Shown here one piece after another: positions 1 to 8,296 of a DNA stretch of 46,233 nt. The notes under the pieces were generated by a model. That model saw only the letters and a program-made list of their open reading frames with translations. It searched no databases and was not told where the DNA came from. Position numbers and translations under genes: made by a program. This DNA is from Turicibacter sp. UBA7094 (GTDB lineage Bacteria; Bacillota_I; Bacilli_A; MOL361; Turicibacteraceae). The first letter of the stretch is position 1; every line of letters starts with the position of its first letter. The stretch is from assembly GCA_002493395.1 (NCBI GenBank), contig DKYS01000028.1:3533-49765 (forward strand), written 5' to 3'.

Positions 1-3000
1 GGACGATTCGCCGATTTAGCCGGCTTATCTGTTCCAAGCTCCATATCGCCAAACACATTCAGAATCTGCATTTTTTCAATTAATGTTTTAGAAACTTTTC
101 CACGTGTTTGAACTTCTTTAATCGTTTGAAACGGTTCTTCTTCCCGTGCCGCTACAATTTGGCGCGCCACGTTTTCACCTAATCCATCTAAGGCGGTAAA
201 TGGAGGAATTAACGATTTTTTATCTTCCGAAATTTTAAAATCGACTGCTTGTGATTCTTCTAAGTTAAAGTTTTGGAAATAAAATCCGCGTTCTGTCATC
301 TCTAACGCAATCTCTAAAACCGTCACGAGATTTTTTTCCTTAGGCGTCGCCTCGAATCCTTTTTCATCAATCTCATCGAGTCTCTTACGAATCGCATCTG
401 GACCTTTCATCATCGTCTCAATTTCAAACACATCTGCCCGTTTTGAAAAATAAGCACAGTAATAATAAATTGGATGGTGAACTTTAAACCAGGCAATTCG
501 AATCGCCATTAAAACATAAGCCGTGGCATGGGCTTTTGGGAACATGTACTTAATTTGCCCGCAAGACCAAATATACCATTCAGGAATCTGATGTTTTCGC
601 ATCTCTTCCTCAAATTCTTTCCATCCATCTGGAACCTTACTTGCCATCCCCTTACGCACAAACTCCATAATCTTAAACGCAAGCGCAGGCTCTAGCCCAC
701 CATACATTAAATAGACCATGATATCATCACGACACCCGATTACATTTTTAAATTCAATCTTTCCAAATTTCTCATATTTCCCAGACACTAAATCGGCTGC
801 ATTATTTAACCAAACGTCTGTTCCATGAGAAAGACCCGAAATCTTAACTAACTCCGCAAATGTTTTAGGCTTCGTATCTTCAAGCATGTTTCGCACAAAG
901 GGAGTTCCAAATTCCGGAACACCATATGATCCTGTCGTTGAACGAATTTGCTCCGGCGTCACCCCTAATGATTCCGTCGAATAAAATAATTTATAAACGT
1001 CTGGGTCATCAGTTGGAATATCCTTCGGATCAATCCCTGAAATATCTTGTAAATAACGAATCACCGTCGGATCGTCGTGCCCCAGTATATCAAGCTTTAA
1101 TAAATTGTCATGAATCGAATGGAAGTCAAAGTGTGTCGTTCGCCATTCCGCCGTTGGATCGTCGGCAGGATACTGAATCGGAGTGACATCATAAATATCC
1201 ATGTAGTTTGGAACAACGATAATCCCTCCCGGGTGTTGACCCGACGTTCTTCGTACGCCCTCGCACCCTTTCGCTAAACGTTCAATTTCAGCCGTCCGCA
1301 TTTGATGATGCGTATCCTCTAAATATCCTCTAACATAGCCAAACGCCGTTTTTTCAGCAACCGTTCCAATCGTCCCGGCACGGAAGGCAAAGTCATCACC
1401 AAATACTTCTCGACAATACAGATGGGCAACCGGTTGGTATTCTCCCGAGAAATTTAAATCGATATCGGGAACTTTATCTCCCTTAAATCCAAGGAACGTC
1501 TCAAACGGAATATCATGTCCATCTTTTCGCATCTTCGTGCCACAATATGGACAATTCGCATCTGGCAAATCAAATCCCGACTCGGCATTGGCTAAAATAT
1601 CCTGAAACTGTTCTTCCTCCGGGCGAATTCCGTAGCGATTTTTTTCATCCTCGTTCATTTTAAAGGCTGAAAAGAGACAGTTTGGACATCGATAATGAGG
1701 TGACAACGGATTAACCTCGGTGATATCCATCAACGTGGCGACAAAAGATGAACCGACCGATCCTCGAGAACCAACGAGGTATCCATCATCGAGTGATTTT
1801 TTTACAAGCATGTGTGAAATATAGTAAATAACGGCAAATCCATTCCCGATAATACTATTTAATTCTTTAATCAAACGATCAAGAACATATTGTGGCAATT
1901 CTTTACCATACCATTCATACGCCCGTTCATAACACATTTCACTTAAACGGTCTTTAATACTTGGAATTCCTTTATCTTTCAAGAAATCATCCGCCGGTGT
2001 AAATAACTCATCTTTAATCGCTTTAATCATCTCACACTGATCAGCTATCATATTCGGATTAGTGACAATAATTTCTTTCTGTTTCTCTTCACTTAAAAAG
2101 TGGAAATCATGGTACATTTCATCCGTCGTTCGAAAATGCATGCTTGGAATCGATTTAATTTCTGGATGATTCAACGGATGGCGTCCTCCACCGATTGCTG
2201 GCGTTCGCGTATAGATTTGGCGATAAATTTTGTCATCTCGATTTAGGTGGTGAACATCTCCTGTTGCACAAACCGGAATATTCAACTCCTCCCCTACTTT
2301 AATGATTCGCTCGATGGTCTTTATAATATAATCTGCCATTTCTTTAGAGTTCAAATCAATTAAATGGGAATAAACTTCTGGGGGCTGAACCTCTAAATAA
2401 TCATAAAAGGCTGCTTTCTCTTTTAATTCCTCATAAGGTTTATTCATTGCCGTTTCAAATACCTCACCATTAACACAACTACTTCCAATCAATAAACCTT
2501 CTCGGTGGGCCTGTAAATAACTTCGACGAATACGCGGCTGACCATACAGATCATTGGTCATCGATTGAGAAACAATTTTAAATAAATTTTTAAATCCCAC
2601 ATCGTTTTTCGCTAGAATCGTCACATGAGTGGAGTAATCGAGTTTAAATGAACTTTCCTCATCTACTAACTGATTAATCTCGTCATGCGTCTTAATGCCT
2701 AATTTCATCATATCTTTCAGTAATAAAATAAAGGCCTGACCGGTTGCCCGTGCATCATAGATGGCCCGGTGATGTTGTGTTAAATCAACTTTAAAAAACT
2801 TTGATAAAGCTTTTAAGTTAAATCGCTTCATCTTACGCTTAACCTTTTCATCAATCAAGGCGTCCGTCGCATAGTTCCAATACACCCCATATTGGTGATG
2901 ATACATCACACGTGCAGCCGCAAGCGTATCAATTACCGGATTTTGACATTCTCCTAAATTAAACCGTTTATACGTTGCGTGTAAATGTCCCATATCGAAC

Positions 3001-4580
3001 GCGGCGTTATGCGCAACTAAAATACACCCTTCTGACCATTCCTTAAATCTTCTCATCACATCTTCAAGCTCTGGCGCTTGATCAACATCACTTTGCATAA
3101 TATGCGTTAACTCAATCGTCTTTAACGAAAGTTTTCGATGCGGATTCGCAAAATCTGAAAACTCATCAATGATTGATCCGTTATAGATTTTAACAGCCGC
3201 AATCTCAATAATCACATCGTAATTCGTTGAAAACCCAGTTGTTTCGACATCATATACCACATAAGTTGCTGAACTCAGTGAAAGGGGTTGTTCCGCCCAG
3301 GCAATTTTCGGTTTATCTTCGACTAAGTACCCTTCAACCCCGTAAATAATTTTAATATCATTTTTCTTAGCCGCATGATAGGCATCGGGAATGGCTTGCA
3401 CGACCCCATGATCCGTTAAAGCAATCGCACGATGCCCCCATTTGGCTGCTTGGGCAATATAGGCTGAAATATCAGTCACTCCGTCCATCGCACTCATCTT
3501 TGTATGCACATGAAGCTCTACCCGCTTTTCTCCTTCAGGCGCTAAATCTTTTCGCTCCTCTACTTTCGCATCAATAAGAGTCGCAGCATTAATCATCATA
3601 CATAATTCTTTTGAGAACGTATCAAATTGGATTCGTCCGCTCACGCGAACCCAATTTCCCTTTTTCAAAATCTTTGGCACCATTTTTTTAGTTTCCGAAG
3701 ATTTCGCAAACATCTTAATATAGATAGAGTCTGTATAATCGGTGAACTTGGCTGTCACTAGGAGCATCTCACCATTTCTAATATCCCGAGTTTCGGCATC
3801 AAAAATATACCCTTCTAAAATACATCGACTCATTTCATCATCGATGTCTTTACAACTCATCGGATTTCCTGTAATCGGACCCCCAATTGATGTTTCAGTC
3901 ACTTCTGGCTCTTTTCGAGAATAGCCTCCACGTCCACTCCTTGGAGGTGTTCCTTCATTTCTAAAAATCGGCCGTTGAGGTTGGGGCTCCTGTTCGATTG
4001 GTTTTGGCGATTCAACAATAGGAGGTAAGGCCGTTTCACGGTTTGTTAAAATTTCGGCATCAGAAAGCGCCTCATCTGAATAAACGGGACAAACTTCTTC
4101 AATCGGAAATCCAAAGCGTTCAAAGCTTTGTTGAATCTTTTTCGCATATTTCTGTTCAATCTCCTGATAATATTGCTCCTCTTTCACGGCAATCTGTAAT
4201 TGATGACCAACAACGGTAGCTTTAAAACTTTCAAGGCAACGAATTAATAAATCTTGACGACTTAAATATTCAATCATCACGGGCCAATATTCTAAAATTT
4301 GTTCTTCTGTTGGACGACTTAAATATCGAATTGTAAAATTCGCTTGATTAATCGTTGAAATACGACCAAATGTACTTTCAAATCTTGAATAAAACTCATA
4401 GAAAGCGGCCGAAATCAACGGCGTATCAAATGTTAAATGGAAAAGTATCTCTTGACGTTTTCTAAATACGTCAACCTTCTCAATCAACTTATTCTCAAAT
4501 AAAAAAAGTTGATGCTCTGGATACTGAATTTGCTCCAATAAAATTTGCATCTGCTTTTGCATACGGGGATCCGTTGCCAA
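1..4580 (-). CDS. polC: DNA polymerase III alpha subunit, Gram-positive type (PolC), 3' end outside the window
   Basis: Replicative polymerase of low-GC Gram-positives, with its own 3'-5' proofreading exonuclease. The minus-strand frame stays open to the window edge; the last visible residues (near MQILNVFGDMEL) align with the extreme C-terminus of the family, so only a few codons are missing. Visible in order (numbered from the TTG at 4580): N-terminal domain with QILLEQIQ near residue 12, OB-fold, PHP domain with ELHVHTKMSAMDG near 350, exonuclease motif DVETTG near 443, zinc-binding CPNC and CPYC near 960 and 1011, and polymerase palm DIDLNFSGEYQ near 1038. The start is unclear. A TTG at 4580 gives an N-terminus of the same length as Bacillus PolC, an ATG lies at 4562, and the frame is closed by TAA at 4608-4610 inside the upstream insertion. 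Neither start has a good Shine-Dalgarno sequence. The function is certain; the start is not. Confidence 0.95.
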   Translation of the reverse strand, partial: MATDPRMQKQMQILLEQIQYPEHQLFLFENKLIEKVDVFRKRQEILFHLTFDTPLISAAFYEFYSRFESTFGRISTINQANFTIRYLSRPTEEQILEYWPVMIEYLSRQDLLIRCLESFKATVVGHQLQIAVKEEQYYQEIEQKYAKKIQQSFERFGFPIEEVCPVYSDEALSDAEILTNRETALPPIVESPKPIEQEPQPQRPIFRNEGTPPRSGRGGYSRKEPEVTETSIGGPITGNPMSCKDIDDEMSRCILEGYIFDAETRDIRNGEMLLVTAKFTDYTDSIYIKMFAKSSETKKMVPKILKKGNWVRVSGRIQFDTFSKELCMMINAATLIDAKVEERKDLAPEGEKRVELHVHTKMSAMDGVTDISAYIAQAAKWGHRAIALTDHGVVQAIPDAYHAAKKNDIKIIYGVEGYLVEDKPKIAWAEQPLSLSSATYVVYDVETTGFSTNYDVIIEIAAVKIYNGSIIDEFSDFANPHRKLSLKTIELTHIMQSDVDQAPELEDVMRRFKEWSEGCILVAHNAAFDMGHLHATYKRFNLGECQNPVIDTLAAARVMYHHQYGVYWNYATDALIDEKVKRKMKRFNLKALSKFFKVDLTQHHRAIYDARATGQAFILLLKDMMKLGIKTHDEINQLVDEESSFKLDYSTHVTILAKNDVGFKNLFKIVSQSMTNDLYGQPRIRRSYLQAHREGLLIGSSCVNGEVFETAMNKPYEELKEKAAFYDYLEVQPPEVYSHLIDLNSKEMADYIIKTIERIIKVGEELNIPVCATGDVHHLNRDDKIYRQIYTRTPAIGGGRHPLNHPEIKSIPSMHFRTTDEMYHDFHFLSEEKQKEIIVTNPNMIADQCEMIKAIKDELFTPADDFLKDKGIPSIKDRLSEMCYERAYEWYGKELPQYVLDRLIKELNSIIGNGFAVIYYISHMLVKKSLDDGYLVGSRGSVGSSFVATLMDITEVNPLSPHYRCPNCLFSAFKMNEDEKNRYGIRPEEEQFQDILANAESGFDLPDANCPYCGTKMRKDGHDIPFETFLGFKGDKVPDIDLNFSGEYQPVAHLYCREVFGDDFAFRAGTIGTVAEKTAFGYVRGYLEDTHHQMRTAEIERLAKGCEGVRRTSGQHPGGIIVVPNYMDIYDVTPIQYPADDPTAEWRTTHFDFHSIHDNLLKLDILGHDDPTVIRYLQDISGIDPKDIPTDDPDVYKLFYSTESLGVTPEQIRSTTGSYGVPEFGTPFVRNMLEDTKPKTFAELVKISGLSHGTDVWLNNAADLVSGKYEKFGKIEFKNVIGCRDDIMVYLMYGGLEPALAFKIMEFVRKGMASKVPDGWKEFEEEMRKHQIPEWYIWSCGQIKYMFPKAHATAYVLMAIRIAWFKVHHPIYYYCAYFSKRADVFEIETMMKGPDAIRKRLDEIDEKGFEATPKEKNLVTVLEIALEMTERGFYFQNFNLEESQAVDFKISEDKKSLIPPFTALDGLGENVARQIVAAREEEPFQTIKEVQTRGKVSKTLIEKMQILNVFGDMELGTDKPAKSANR

Positions 4581-4584
4581 AAGA

Positions 4585-4760
4585 TTATAAAACTCTATAA
4601 CCCTTGTTTAATTCCCTGTTCAACGTATCCGATTTAGTCTCTTCACAAGGAATGAGCTACTCTCGTTTGATATAACACTCCGAGGGCGTAAATTCGGGTA
4701 CAACGAACCCTACATATTAGTTCTATCGTTTTAGTGATTAAAGAACTAATCCATAACGAC
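4585..4760 (-). ncRNA. Candidate TnpB omega RNA (scaffold plus 16-nt guide)
   Basis: TnpB guide RNAs come from the 3' end of tnpB and the element's right end, with the guide lying in the flank. On the minus strand this stretch shows a GGGT/ACCC hairpin near 4697-4711 and a CTC-TTC/GAA-GAG hairpin around 4639-4657. The loop of the second hairpin contains CCTTGT (4645-4650), complementary to ACAAGG (4602-4607) at the scaffold's 3' end. This is the pseudoknot arrangement seen in characterised omega RNAs. The guide would be TTATAGAGTTTTATAA (4585-4600), which is polC 5' sequence. The 5' limit is approximate and the structure was folded by eye. Confidence 0.6.
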
Positions 4761-5883
4761 TTAAATTGATTGAAGCGTTTAAATCTCTATCTATTGATAG
4801 GCCACAAGCCTCACAATGATAGGTACGTTCTGATAGTGATAATTTGACTTTAATGTTCCCACAACATGAACAAGTTTTTGACGAAGGATACCATTTATCT
4901 GCTTCTACAAATTCAATCCCACGCTTTTCGCATTTATATTGGATTTGTCGCTTAAACTCATATAACCCTTGTTTCTGAATGGCCTTTGATAAGTGTCGGT
5001 TCTTCATCATTCCACGAATATTTAAAGCCTCCATCACGATACGAGACGGTTTGGTTTTCACTATCTGGTTCGTTGTTTGGTGAATATGATTACTTCTGAT
5101 GTTTTTTAATCGTCGATGAAGTAATCGAATTTCACGTTCGAGTTTTATAATGTTATTCGTTTTAGCAAATTGACAACGGCTTTCACCTCCTTTTAATCGT
5201 TTTTTATTCATTTCATATTTTCGAGAAACTTGTTTTTGAAGTCGTCGTAAACGTTTCTCTAATTTACGAACGGTTTTTGTTTTGTTGATGTTTTTAAAGA
5301 CTTGTCCATCACTACAAACAGCTAAGTCTTTAACCCCAACGTCAATTCCTAAACTAACGTCGGTTAATTGAATATCTTCTAATGGTTGTTCAACCCCAAC
5401 TGATAAGTACCAATACTTCCCGTCATGACTAATACGAGGATTTATATATTTAACACTCATGGGAATTTGTTCGCTGGTTTTTATCCAACCCACTTTTTCA
5501 ATCAAGACAGACTTCTCTTTGACCCTTAATTTAAGATTGTCGTTATAAAAAGATGGCTTTGATTTCTTACGACTTTTAAAACGTGGTTTCTTGGCTTTTC
5601 TAGTAAAGAAATTTTTGTATGCCACACAACAATCCTTAACCGCTTGTTTTGCGACGTTGTTAGACACTTGATTAAGCCACGACAATTCACCTTTTTTAAG
5701 TTGAGTGATTTCTTTTCGCAGTTCGTTATCTGAAATAAACTTACCGTTATTTTTATAGTTTTCTTCTTGACGATTAAGCGTCCAATTATAAACAAAACGG
5801 GCAGTTCCGATTGATTGCCACAACTTTTGTTCCTGTTCTTTAGTTGGTTTTAATCTAACTTTTTTAGCTATTATCATCATCAA
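4738..5883 (-). CDS. tnpB: TnpB, RNA-guided nuclease of the IS607 element
   Basis: 381 residues, full length for the family (OrfB/Cas12 ancestor). The N-terminal OrfB helix-turn-helix region runs from KKVRLKPTKEQEQKL. The RuvC-like catalytic residues are all present: D181 in GIDVGVKDLAV, E285 in VMEALNI, and the DRDLNAS motif at D365/D367. The zinc ribbon cysteines C338, C341, C357 and C360 are intact. TnpB proteins cut DNA matched by the omega RNA guide next to a short TAM and help maintain the element at its site. The gene begins inside the last codons of tnpA (20-bp overlap), with three possible consecutive ATG starts. No lesion is visible, in contrast to tnpA. Confidence 0.93.
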   Translation of the reverse strand: MMMIIAKKVRLKPTKEQEQKLWQSIGTARFVYNWTLNRQEENYKNNGKFISDNELRKEITQLKKGELSWLNQVSNNVAKQAVKDCCVAYKNFFTRKAKKPRFKSRKKSKPSFYNDNLKLRVKEKSVLIEKVGWIKTSEQIPMSVKYINPRISHDGKYWYLSVGVEQPLEDIQLTDVSLGIDVGVKDLAVCSDGQVFKNINKTKTVRKLEKRLRRLQKQVSRKYEMNKKRLKGGESRCQFAKTNNIIKLEREIRLLHRRLKNIRSNHIHQTTNQIVKTKPSRIVMEALNIRGMMKNRHLSKAIQKQGLYEFKRQIQYKCEKRGIEFVEADKWYPSSKTCSCCGNIKVKLSLSERTYHCEACGLSIDRDLNASINLSRYGLVL

Positions 5884-6480
5884 CCAACTCCTTAATCATC
5901 TTCTTAGCCTTGTTTGCTCTTTTTCCTTGTAATCGACAACTAAACACCATAACAATTTGAATCAAATCTTCAACAAGTTCCTGTTCCTCTGTCATTTCTG
6001 TGTTGTCTATAATTTCAATGGCAACACCATATTTGTCGCACAAGTTTTCAATCAATTCAAAGCCAAAACGAAGCAATCTATCTTTGTATAAAATAACGAT
6101 ACGTTCTATTTCCGAGTTAGTGATTTTATCAATCAACTCGTTTAAGCCTTTTTTGTTATAGTTAATACCACTGCCAATGTCTGTGATAATTTCAAATTGA
6201 TAACCTTTGGCACACATATAAGTTTTCACGTTTTCAATTTGACGCTCTAAATCATCTTTTTGCTTATTTGAACTCACTCGGCAATAACCTATGGTTTTTT
6301 TTATACTTGTTTTTGGTTGTTTTAGTCCCAATAGGTGATTTAACTGTTCCTGTGAGTAATATCGGTATCCACTTTTCGAAATGTGATGGGTTTTGGTTTT
6401 CCATTTTTATCTCAATTCCTAAGTGTTTGTTGCGTTATTCCTACACGTTCAGAAAATTCGCCAATCGAATAATACTTCAT
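5864..6480 (-). pseudogene. tnpA: IS607 TnpA serine recombinase, disrupted
   Basis: Translation from the ATG at 6480, which follows a strong AGGAGG, gives the MerR-type opening MKYYSIGEFSERVGITQQTL expected of IS607 TnpA. Codon 23, expected to be Trp (RNWDKNGK), is TGA at 6412-6414. A base also appears lost in a CCC run at 6388-6390, after which the protein continues in another frame with SKSGYRYYSQEQLNHLLGLKQ. The catalytic domain (GYCRVSSNKQKDDLERQ) then reads open to 5864. A TTG at 6331 could start a 155-residue fragment that has the catalytic serine but lacks the DNA-binding helix-turn-helix. Two independent lesions argue against a single sequencing error. Confidence 0.85.
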
Positions 6481-6570
6481 ATTTAACACCTCCTACTATC
6501 ATTACAGCACAAGAGGTTATAAAATATAATAAAGATTTTATAAACTTAATTCGACAGATTTCGCCCCCCC

Positions 6571-6933
6571 CTTTTCTATCTAACCACACGATTTTCTTTT
6601 ATCTCATTAGCTTTGTACCCATGAGTTTAAAATAATCGTTTTTTGTAACTAGTACATTCTATCATTATTTCATCATCAAATCATCATGATTTTTTCATAT
6701 CTATCACTAATTGTCACATTCTAACGATTCATCCCCCTCTTTATAAAATACTTTTTCCTTTTTCAAACACGTTATTTTTAAAAGTATCGTTTCAACTCTT
6801 ACAAAGCCTTACAGGCATCCATCTGATGGAAATTAAATGACTTTATTTCATTACTTATTATTCCAAAAAAAACATTTCTCACTCTCTTTCATGGAAAATT
6901 AAAAAAAATTCTCTCAACGAGAGAATTTTAGTT
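6571..6933. other. Gap between proS and the IS607 left end; probable original polC leader
   Basis: No gene is supported here. The proS terminator occupies the upper end (6898-6928). The rest is very AT-rich and probably carried the original polC promoter. A weak minus-strand candidate is TTGAAA with TATAAA at about 6755-6767, but the spacer of about 15 bp is short. The insertion now separates this region from the polC coding sequence. Confidence 0.5.
6898..6928 (-). terminator. Rho-independent terminator after proS
   Basis: On the minus strand the stem AATTCTCTC - GTT - GAGAGAATT is followed by a run of eight T, starting a few bases past the proS stop. It closes the uppS-to-proS operon, so polC needs its own promoter. 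Confidence 0.9.
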
Positions 6934-8196
6934 CTAGGCTAATGTCTGATATTTTTCCTCAATGAATGCAACAAGATCAGTGACTTTCACTTCAACGACT
7001 TCTCCTGTTTGGCGGATTTTTACTTCCACTAAACCATCGCTAATTCCACGACCGACTGTCACTCGAATTGGAAGTCCGATTAAGTCGGCATCAGAGAATT
7101 TAACACCTGCACGTTCCTTACGATCATCTAATAATACTTCAAAGCCTGCTGCTTTTAAGTCAGTATAGATAGTTGTTGCGGCGTCTAGTTGTTCTGATTT
7201 TTTCACATCAACTGGAATGACATGGATATCAAACGGAGCAATCGCTTTTGGCCAAATCATTCCGTTTTCATCATTATTTTGCTCAATAACAGCCATCATC
7301 ACACGGCTGACACCAATTCCGTAACATCCCATAATAAGCGGTTGTTTCTTTTGATTTTCATCTAGGAAAACGGCGTTCATTGATTCTGAATACTTAGTTC
7401 CTAGTTTAAAGACGTGTCCCACTTCAATTCCTTTTGCATGATCAACCACACCAATTCCATCTGGTGAAGGGGCACCCACTGGTAAGTCCGCTACTTCGAT
7501 ATTCGCCGCAAATGATCCTGTTGTCGAATAAACAATTGTATCTTCTCCTACTTCAGCTAATGCCATAAATTCCGCTGATTGTGAACCACCAATTTGACCA
7601 CTATCTGCTTCGACCATGCGGAATTTTAACCCACAACGATTAAAAATATTCGTATAAGCCTGTACAAATTTATCGTACATTTGGTCTAAAGATTCTTGAT
7701 TCGCATGAAATGAGTAAGCATCCTTCATAATAAACTCACGACCGCGCATTAAGCCAAAACGTGGACGAGCCTCGTCACGGAACTTCGTTTGAATTTGGTA
7801 AACCATTAACGGTAATTTTTTATATGAATTTAAATAATCGCGCACGACATCCGTAATCACTTCCTCATGAGTAGGACCTAAAGCAAACTCACGATTATTA
7901 CGATCAGTTAATCGCATTAATTCTGATCCATAAACTGACCAACGTCCCGATTCATCCCAAAGTTCTTTCGGTTGTAACGCTGGCATTAATAATTCATTTC
8001 CGTCAATTGCATTTAATTCCTCACGGATAATCGTTTCGATGTGATGAAGTGAACGCTTTGCAAGCGGTAAATAAGTATACACCCCAGCAGCGACTTGTTT
8101 AATAAATCCAGCACGCAATAAAAACTGATGTGAGCGAATTTCAGCATCACTTGGTACTTCACGCAATGTTGGAATAAACATCATTGATTGTTTCAT
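6934..8196 (-). CDS. proS: Prolyl-tRNA synthetase lacking the INS editing domain
   Basis: Charges tRNA-Pro with proline. Class II motif 2 (TKFRDEARPRFGLMRGREF, residues 137-155) and motif 3 (GCYGIGVSRVM, 290-300) are intact, followed by the anticodon-binding domain. The length is 420 residues, whereas Bacillus-type bacterial ProRS is about 560-570. The missing part is the INS editing domain that normally lies between motifs 2 and 3 and removes mischarged alanine. Here residues about 230-255 form a short linker joining AANIEVA to AKGIEVGHVF, the sequences that normally flank INS. No frameshift or stop is present, so this is a compact form rather than a broken gene. The start has a strong AGGAGG. 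It is the last gene of the rseP operon, followed by a terminator. Confidence 0.95.
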   Translation of the reverse strand: MKQSMMFIPTLREVPSDAEIRSHQFLLRAGFIKQVAAGVYTYLPLAKRSLHHIETIIREELNAIDGNELLMPALQPKELWDESGRWSVYGSELMRLTDRNNREFALGPTHEEVITDVVRDYLNSYKKLPLMVYQIQTKFRDEARPRFGLMRGREFIMKDAYSFHANQESLDQMYDKFVQAYTNIFNRCGLKFRMVEADSGQIGGSQSAEFMALAEVGEDTIVYSTTGSFAANIEVADLPVGAPSPDGIGVVDHAKGIEVGHVFKLGTKYSESMNAVFLDENQKKQPLIMGCYGIGVSRVMMAVIEQNNDENGMIWPKAIAPFDIHVIPVDVKKSEQLDAATTIYTDLKAAGFEVLLDDRKERAGVKFSDADLIGLPIRVTVGRGISDGLVEVKIRQTGEVVEVKVTDLVAFIEEKYQTLA

Positions 8197-8296
8197 GTTT
8201 TATCCTCCTATAAACTAAAAGACAGTCCTTTCATCGATGCCTTCTTAGCACTTATTTTTTTAATTATCGCATCTTTTAATCAGCTTTTCAATCCTT

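Larger units (their letters stand above)
4601..6570 (-). mobile_element. IS607-family insertion (tnpA-tnpB) abutting the polC 5' end
   Basis: About 2 kb unit carrying a MerR-HTH plus serine-recombinase transposase and an overlapping TnpB, the defining layout of IS607. The right end is placed at the GGG at 4601-4603, after which polC-like sequence begins. The left end is placed in the run of eight G/C pairs at 6563-6570, about 85 bp upstream of tnpA. IS607 elements insert at GG dinucleotides without a target duplication, which fits both junctions. The exact end inside the G-run cannot be fixed. Because tnpA is broken, the copy is probably immobile unless helped in trans. Confidence 0.8.

Noticed and set aside
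926..1186. Plus-strand open frame inside polC
   Set aside because: It is antisense to a well-conserved part of polC (zinc/palm region) and has no ribosome site.
5526..5795. Minus-strand frame overlapping tnpB in another frame
   Set aside because: Out-of-frame shadow of the intact tnpB with Lys/Asn-rich low-complexity translation.
6268..6635. Plus-strand open frames across tnpA and its upstream region
   Set aside because: They are antisense to the disrupted tnpA and its upstream region, with no start signals.
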